Origin: Corinectria fuckeliana
Lineage: Eukaryota; Ascomycota; Sordariomycetes; Hypocreales; Nectriaceae
Length of the DNA: 64,000 nt
Reading direction: 5' to 3'
Assembly: GCA_019137255.1 (NCBI GenBank)
Contig: WPDH01000272.1
Span: 62,001-126,000, forward strand
In this document: positions 57,475-64,000 of the stretch, piece by piece
Layout of the letters: each line of letters opens with the position of its first letter
Position numbering within the stretch: position 1 is the first letter of the stretch
The notes under the pieces: model-generated
The model's input: the letters and a program-made list of their open reading frames with translations, nothing else
Database searches by the model: none
Told to the model about the DNA's origin: nothing
Made by a program: the position numbers and the translations under genes

Positions 57475-60364
57475 TCAACCGCTCCCACCATCCTCCTCCT
57501 TCTCTTCCTCGTGATTATATCCCCACAGCCGCTTGCGCTCTATACCCCACCACCCGCCGACGGCCTCGGCCTCGACGACCCATCTCGACGCGTCGTTGCC
57601 GTACTGGCTTTTCACCGCCGAGGCGAGCGTCCCGACGGACCACTGCAGCATCGGGTCCAGCTCGAGCGGGTCTTTCTCGAGGTCGGTGAAGCGGTACTCG
57701 GTCTTCTGGTCCAGCGGCAAGACGAGCCGCCAGGGCGCGTCTGCCGACGTGATGGACAGCATGCGGCCGCCGCCGTTGATGATGCCGAAGTTCCAGGCGC
57801 GCCGGCCGTTGTGGGAGGCCTTGTACGGCCGGATCAGTGACTGGCCCTCGTAGTCCTGGACGAGCTCGGATGCCGCGGCCGTGTCGTCGAGGTTGAGCGA
57901 GCCGGTGTTGATGAGGAGATCGAGGATGGTGGGCAAGATCGACAAGGATGTGGCGTTGGCGTTGTACTGGACGCGAGGGAGGTTCGGATGTCGGAAGGTT
58001 ATGGGGACTCGGAAGTTGCTAATGTGGCCGTTCTCGTAGGTCCCCGTCTTGGAGACGTCTTCTTGAAACGCCTGCCCGTGGTCGCCGACGAAGATGACCA
58101 GCGTCTCGTTGGAGATGCCCTGGTCGTCAAACATCTGCATCATCTCGCCAAGCCAGTGGTCGTTCCACCGGACCGTGTTGAGATACTTGTTAAAGTCGCT
58201 GTGCCATCGCATCGTGCCCTGCGTCTTCAGGTACTTGGTCGACTTGAACTTGCGCGGTAGGACCCAAGGGTGATGGGTCGTGCTGGTAAAGTGGGAGAGG
58301 AACATGCGCTGGCCGCTGGTCTTGGCCTCCTTGATGTAGTCCTCCATGTGAGATTTGAGCGTGGTCTCGGGGTAGCCAAAGTAGTTGATCTCCTCGAGCT
58401 CGTCGCCCTCGCCCGCGTCCTTCTCGAGCCGGTTCTTGGTGACGATGTGCTTGAAGCCAATCTTCTTGTCGAACTTGGCCTGCCGGTCGTAGTCGTCCGT
58501 CACCGACTGGAAGAAGGCAGGGTACCACGGCTGCTCCCGAAAGTCGCTGACGGACTCGTTCTGCTTCATCCGGTTGAACAGCTCGAAGACCTGCGGGATG
58601 CACGGCTGGTAGCTCTGCGTCTCGGATTCCTCGAACTTGTCCACGGGCATGGGCCAGGCGCCGCAGTGGATGGCGGCGAGGCTCTTGGTCGAGACGGAGC
58701 TGGTGGTGAGGCCTCCGACGACGTTGATGCCGCCATACCCGTGTCTCGTCACGTCGTTCCACTCCGGCTTCGCTCGAACGTAGGCCGTCCCGTTGGCGTT
58801 TGTAAAGTTGCCGAAGACGCCCGTGATCTTCTCGGCGTTCGGTGACAGCCGTGATATCCGGGAATTGGCCAGGTCCCGTTCCTCCTCTTCGTACGACTCC
58901 AAGATGAACCTGTGGATGTCAGAGCCCTGTCGAATCGGAAACAGCTCCTCCCGAAGGCTCTCCATCATGATCAGCGCCACGTGCTTGATCTCGACGGTCT
59001 TGTCCGCGAGGGCTTCCTGCAGAACCTGCAGGATATCGGTGTTGAGGTTCGTAATCTTCATCGGGTCGCTGACGGGGTTGTAGAACGAGTCGGAGGTTAG
59101 GGGGACGGCGCATCGGTCGGCCTCTTCGTCGTCGGACTGCGAGAACCGATTCGATCCCGAGGCATTCTTCCCAGGGTCGGTAGACTCCAGGGGGGCCCAT
59201 TTGTGGAAGCCAGGCGGGGCTGGATCGGGCAGCCAATCTGGGATTGCTTTCCTGTAGCGAGTCACAAACATGTTGTTGGTTCCTGGCGCCCATCCTTTGA
59301 AGTTTGCCGTCGGCGTCTCCCACATGGACGAGTTCGTCAGGTCGGGGAACGGCCAGCGGTTGCCCGTCATGAGCGTCTGCTCCTCGCAAAGATCAAGCCC
59401 CCCGTGAAAGACATCCAACAGCGGGAACGGCAGCGTCGTGGACATGTGGTTGTAAGGGCTCGCCGGGCGGAAGATGGTCGTCAAGGCGAGGAAGATGAGG
59501 CCGGCGGCGACGGCGATCCAGGAGCCTGTCTGGCGGAAACATTGCGGGCTGCGACCAACTGAATCCGTCCACACTTCCCCGTACACCAAAGCAACCGCTT
59601 CGTCAGCGTCGTTTTCGAAGTCGGAGGAGAAATCCGTCGAGTAGCCGTCGTCGGAGTTCGAATCGAGCGGTCGGTCGGGACGGCGTTGCCTCGCGCGGCC
59701 TTTGACGGGGGTCCCACATCGCCAGACGGATCGCCAGGCTAAGAGAGGACAGTCAGTATAGCTTCACTTGCGGCGGGAACGCTGCGCAGGCGCGCAAAGG
59801 AAAGAAGAAAAAGGCTAACGTGCCAAAGACCAAAGGTGCGCCGATGCCGACCAGAAAGGTCCCCACGGCTCGGTAGAGAAAAGACTTTGCGAACCAAGCC
59901 AACACCAGGATGGCGACTCCAGACACCACGACGGCACCGGCCCCACTGAGCAGGACCTTGATGCCCTCTGTATCCTGGGCAAAGCCCGCTGCATCGTCCC
60001 ACTCGATCTCGTTGCCGGTCTCGTAGTAGAAGCCGAGCTGTGATGAGGCGGCGCATAAAACGACGAGGCTAGAATGGGGGTGAATCAATGTCAGCGCCGA
60101 GAGGTACGGGAATGCGATAGGGTGGACGTACGCCAGAAGACAGCCTAAGACGCAGGCTGGAAACGAAAGCCATCCTCGCTCGCGGCGCAAGGCGAGGCGC
60201 GCTGTGCAGATGACGAGGACATCTGGGAGGAACAGCGAAGGCAGGTAGAGCAGGAAAGCGGTCGTCGAGACGGTGGAGGCGTGGATATACAGGTGGACGA
60301 GCTTGGTGGAGGCGAGGGAGACGAAGATTACGGAGAAGCAAAAGGGAACGAAGGCGGCGAACAT
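57475..60364 (-). CDS. Membrane sulfatase / LTA-synthase-like protein (alkaline phosphatase superfamily)
   Basis: Two exons (59820-60364 and 57475-59761) with an acceptor at gtgaag|CTATAC join in frame to 943 aa. The N-terminal ~250 residues hold several membrane helices (MFAAFVPFCFSVIFVSLAS, AFLLYLPSLFLPDVLVICTA, VVVSGVAILVLAWFAKSFLY). A basic/acidic linker (VKGRARQRRPDRPLDSNSDD) and another helix (TGSWIAVAAGLIFLALTTIF) precede a large sulfatase-type domain: VALIMMESLREELFP, GLTTSSVSTKSLAAIHCGAW, LSHFTSTTHHPW, ETLVIFVGDHGQAF. There is no C-x-P-x-R, so a formylglycine is unlikely; a Ser/Thr nucleophile as in phosphoglycerol transferases fits better. The splice acceptor was chosen because the nearer cttag gives the wrong frame. 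Substrate unknown. Confidence 0.85.
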
Positions 60365-61756
60365 GATAGCTGACAAGACCAAAAAAAACGACCAAGGAAA
60401 GATCAGAGAGAGGGAGTGGAAGGAGGAGGAAGGGTCCAAGAGAGAGGGACCATTAGAGACCGGCGGAGGAGAAGGACGACGCGGAGGAGAAGGATGAGGC
60501 AAGAGGAATCGGAGAAAGCACAGCACAGCAGAGATCCATAGACAATGGATCTGTGCAAGCGATTAAGTTTATCTGGTCGGCGTGTGCCGAGAGAGGAGCA
60601 TCGGAAAATAAAACGGGTAACATGTCGCGTGTCTGTGTGGGCTACGTAGTATGTATGTATGTACGGACTGTGATTCTGGGACTCCGGGGGGGGGGGGGCG
60701 TGTTGAAGAGAACTGGGACAGGCTGTGACTGGGACTGGAAGTAAGGATTCTCCTGGAACTGGGGGTGACTCAAGTGAGCAAGCAAGTAGGGATAGGGACG
60801 GGACTGGGGATGTGATGGGTTGGGTTGGGACAGGGAACAAAGAAAAGACTGGTCACGAACACACAGGTTTACGAAAGAGCCTGTAGTAAACAAGCATTAT
60901 GCGTGGAGGCGTTGCTTGGGAGGCGTTGCTTAGGGACGGGAGCCTAGCAGCCATCTACATAGTACAACCCACAGTACTAAGTAAGTAACCGGCCGCCTGG
61001 TAGGTACAGAGCTACCTCGTTACAGAGGCTTACAGGGCTTGGAAAGTTAGGTGTCTACCTAGCACGACGCCAATTTCCAGCTGTCAAGAGATCAGAAGTG
61101 CCCAAAAACAGGGCTGAGCATTGGTGGTGGCGGTCGCAGAGTGCGCTGGGAGCTCGTATTCAGGGCCCATTCATGTCCCATTCATGTCCGCCGATGTGCA
61201 TCCCTCCCTGGGCGTGTCCCCAGCAAGCAAAGAAAGGAGTCCTTCCCCTCCCTTACAGCACTGTCTCTCTCTGCTTTCCTCTATAATTAGTCATTGGCAT
61301 TTCCTTTGGTGGTCGGACAAGGACCATCGCAGAGGTCACCCAACCGAGACCAACAAAAGGTGAACAAGCGAAGTATAGTACCTGGATAGCCCCAGCCTTA
61401 GCGAGGCTTGTTTTTTTGTTCTTGTTTGGGATGGTCCAGGGTTCCCCAAAGTTCCGCCATGGTAATTTTCTTTCAGGTCTTGGAACCTTGGTGTGTCCCT
61501 GTTGGTCTCACCTAATTACAGGCCGGCGGACAGCAGACCACCATTAACCGCGTTTCCGGGCCCTTCCAGCGTCATGGGGAAGGGGGGGGGTTTCTTCGGC
61601 TGCGGAGCCGAGAGTCACGTTTGGCCACGATGATTTCGTGCTTGCTTTGTTTTGCCTTGAAGCATAGAGGACAAGGAGGTGTCGTGCCACCTTCGCTAGA
61701 GCCACTCAAAACAAACGCACGCCACGCTTGGATCGCTGTTCAGAAATGTTTTGGTT
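60365..61756. other. Intergenic, promoter of sulfatase gene
   Basis: A purine-rich + strand (C/T-rich leader for the - strand gene) runs from 60370 to 60520. Beyond it is poly-G, GGGACTGG-type repeats near 60710-60840 and no supported gene. Normal composition ends at about 61790. Confidence 0.45.
60686..60698 (+). repeat. 13-base poly-G run
   Basis: Thirteen consecutive G lie in the region upstream of the sulfatase gene. The length may be inexact, as such runs are error-prone. Confidence 0.8.
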
Positions 61757-64000
61757 GTGTTGAGGGGTGGTGGCCTGAGGCCACCACCTAGGGCACCTAA
61801 GGCCCATAACGCCGCCCCCTTAGAGCTAGCTAGTCAGATAGATCAATCCTACAGCATTATTGCTAACAACAGGTTATAAGCCCCTCACGCGTGAAACTAT
61901 GTGCAATTTAGAGAAAAATATCTCCCTAAGATTCTCTACACTCTTACCTTTCTTTTGATGTAACTTTAAGCGAAAGTGGATCACTTTAGGACTTAGATAG
62001 GCTGAATTAAAGTAATACACCTAGATAGGGATAAGTTGTTAGACCTTAAATTCTTATATACCTGTAGAAGAGCTACTCTATAAGTAGTAATTAATCTATA
62101 ATAATACTTAGTTACTAGCTAGGTCTAAGACTTTATATATAAGATAATTAATATTAAATCTATTAACCCTTAAAATTTTAGTCTATTCTGACTAACTTTA
62201 TATTAAATTATATATAGTTTTAGCGATTAGAATTATATAACTCTATAAAGTAGATACTAAAAGTTATATAAGCCCTCTTATATATAAAAAACCCTAATTT
62301 AAAGTAAAATCTTAATAATATTTGCTAAGATTTTAATATAAGGATCTTAATTATTAAGAGTATTTCTAGTTAGAAAAGAAATAAGTCTATTTAATCTTAA
62401 TAGGCTGTAAAGCTAGTTAGGCTTTATATCTTACACTCTAATAATAGAGAAGCTTAAGATAATAAAAGACTAAGATAAATAGAAGATTAAGCTAATATTA
62501 AACTTATAGATACTTAGTCTAGAGAAGTTTATTAGGGCTAATAGTAAACTAGAGGAAAGCATAATAGATATAAAGATATAAGCCTTTAGGATAAAAAATA
62601 TATATATAAGAGGCTTCTTAATTAACTATCTATTATCTAAGGTCTTAAGAAAGCTATCTTAAGCTAAATAGGATTATAATACTTATATAGTAGCTTAGAT
62701 ATATAGGTTTATTAGAAAGATAGTCTGCTTAGCTCTAGAAGATACTCTTTATAACCTTCTATTAATATTCTTTAAGCTTAACAGAGAGGAATTTACCTTA
62801 CTTACTACCTTTAATAAGAAGCTTTACTTTATATAGAGATATATTAGAAATAAGATTATAGTTCTAAAAGAGGTTTTTATCACTATAGCACTAAATAGGA
62901 TTAAAAGGTTAAATAAGATCTAGTATAATAACTAGATGTATAACCTTAAAAGAGGTAATAAGATTATAAAGTTAGAAGTTATTAATTTCTTAATAAGATA
63001 AGCTAATACTAAAAAGAATAATAGTACTAACTTTATAATAGATTCATAAAGAAACCAGCCTTCTTAGGCACCCTAGGGCAACTTAAAGATATTATAAGCT
63101 TCTATAGATACTAAGGATAAGAATAGTAACCTCCTATGTATAAACTGCCCTCTCTTAAAGGCTAGAAGGTATTATAGAGCAGATAAATACTAGAAGAAAT
63201 ACCTAGAGCTTAAGAGGTAAGCTAGAGCTTAAGGCATAAACATGCTAGCCTAAGAAAATATATCTATTAAGACAGCAGAAGCTAACTTTACTAGTATAAT
63301 ACTATTTAGCTAGATAATAGTATCTTAGACTACTTATAAGAAAGTAACCCTCTTAGTAATAGAGGAAGCGTTCTAAAATAATATGATTATTAATTCTAGG
63401 TGCTTAAACTACTACTTTAATAATAAGAAGTGGTTTACCTTTTTCGCTAAAGCTAAAAGCTATAAATAAATAACTATAAGTAATAGTAGAGATCTTTATA
63501 TCTGTAGCTAAGATAATATTAAGATTATCACAGCCTAAAGATCTTTATCCTTAGAAAGGGTCTATTATTACCCTAAGAGAGCAGTAAATATACTTAGCCT
63601 AAGAGTCCTTAAGAGAAAAGGTATAATTATTAATAGGTATACAGATATTATAGCTATTAAAGTAATAAGATAGAAGGTCTATAATATGATTTAGTGCTAT
63701 AATATTACTATCTTAAAGTGTGAAAAGCCTTAAGGCTTTTATAACTTTATAGCCTTACTAAAGAATATATCTACTAAGGCTGTTAAATATAGTATTATAT
63801 ACTACTAGCTGGCTTATACTAGCCCTAATAGAGTTTTTAGAGCCTATTAGGATATAGGTATTTATATTAATACTACTATATTAAAGGGATTCTACTATAA
63901 GACTTATTACCTAGCTAAGGCTAATAAGATAGTTAGTAGGACCCCTCTGGTTAAGATCTTAGTCTTTCTAGACTATATTTTCTAGGATATTATTAAGCTG
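61757..64000 (+). mobile_element. Second RIP-degraded copia retrotransposon, 5' part, cut by the window end
   Basis: A TG-start (tgttgagggg) opens a likely 5' LTR; from about 61900 the sequence becomes AT-rich and CpG-poor like the left flank. On the + strand a gag-like region runs to about 63250, with a zinc-knuckle-like LCINCPLLKARRYYRA near 63150. A protease-like IINSRCLNYYFNNKKWFTFF (ancestral IIDSGC...) lies near 63390, then SLSLERVYYYPKRAVNILSL and a pre-integrase region to the window end. All frames carry stops. The protease and pre-integrase sequences differ from those of the left element, so this is another copia family. Confidence 0.88.
61766..61788. repeat. 10-bp perfect palindrome at retroelement border
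   Basis: ggtggtggcc, loop tga, ggccaccacc. It lies nine bases inside the TGTTGAGG that probably starts the 5' LTR, so it may be part of the LTR terminus. Confidence 0.7.

Overview
The window looks like a piece of a filamentous ascomycete genome, most likely a plant-associated Sordariomycete. The evidence is short 45-120 nt GT-AG introns in nearly every gene, two ankyrin-type STAND/NLR proteins of the kind found in moulds, a PL3 pectate lyase, a heme-thiolate peroxygenase, and two AT-rich flanks that look destroyed by repeat-induced point mutation (RIP). The genus cannot be fixed from the sequence alone.

Layout. Bases 1-~4700 are an extremely AT-rich, CpG-poor wreck of a Ty1/copia retrotransposon on the + strand; protease, integrase, reverse transcriptase and RNase H remain legible through many stops. 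The gene-bearing block (4.7-61.7 kb) starts with a 16-exon glutamine-dependent NAD+ synthetase (-), a small conserved-looking protein (-) and a class III aminotransferase relic. Then come a long gene-poor stretch with one orphan three-exon gene, a secreted repeat protein with kexin sites (15.5 kb), and a Nudix pseudogene. A head-to-head pair of NLR-like genes fills 17.5-27.7 kb: NACHT-ankyrin on the - strand and HeLo-like/ankyrin on the + strand. An aquaporin-like channel, an MFS pseudogene and a fungal transcription-factor pseudogene follow. From 34.1 to 44.6 kb five genes all lie on the + strand: D-2-hydroxyacid dehydrogenase, MDR oxidoreductase, acetate-transporter family protein, DszC-type flavin oxidoreductase and heme-thiolate peroxygenase. 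The last part carries a small basic protein, an MFS transporter (-), a pectate lyase (+), a phytanoyl-CoA-dioxygenase-like enzyme (-), a damaged PHP/DUF3604 protein (-) and a membrane sulfatase/LTA-synthase-like protein (-). From about 61757 a second, different RIP-degraded copia element begins on the + strand and runs off the window.

How it fits together. The mix of intact accessory genes, at least four clear pseudogenes (several with TAG stops that fit C-to-T changes at CpA), single-base frameshifts and flanking RIP-destroyed elements fits an accessory or subtelomere-like compartment where genes decay next to transposons. Secreted products (pectate lyase, peroxygenase, repeat protein) point to interaction with plant material. 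The divergent NLR pair points to non-self recognition or regulated cell death. The most promising undescribed units are that pair and the kexin-cleavable repeat protein. Exon boundaries were placed by hand from splice motifs, reading frame and remembered family patterns; no search was run.
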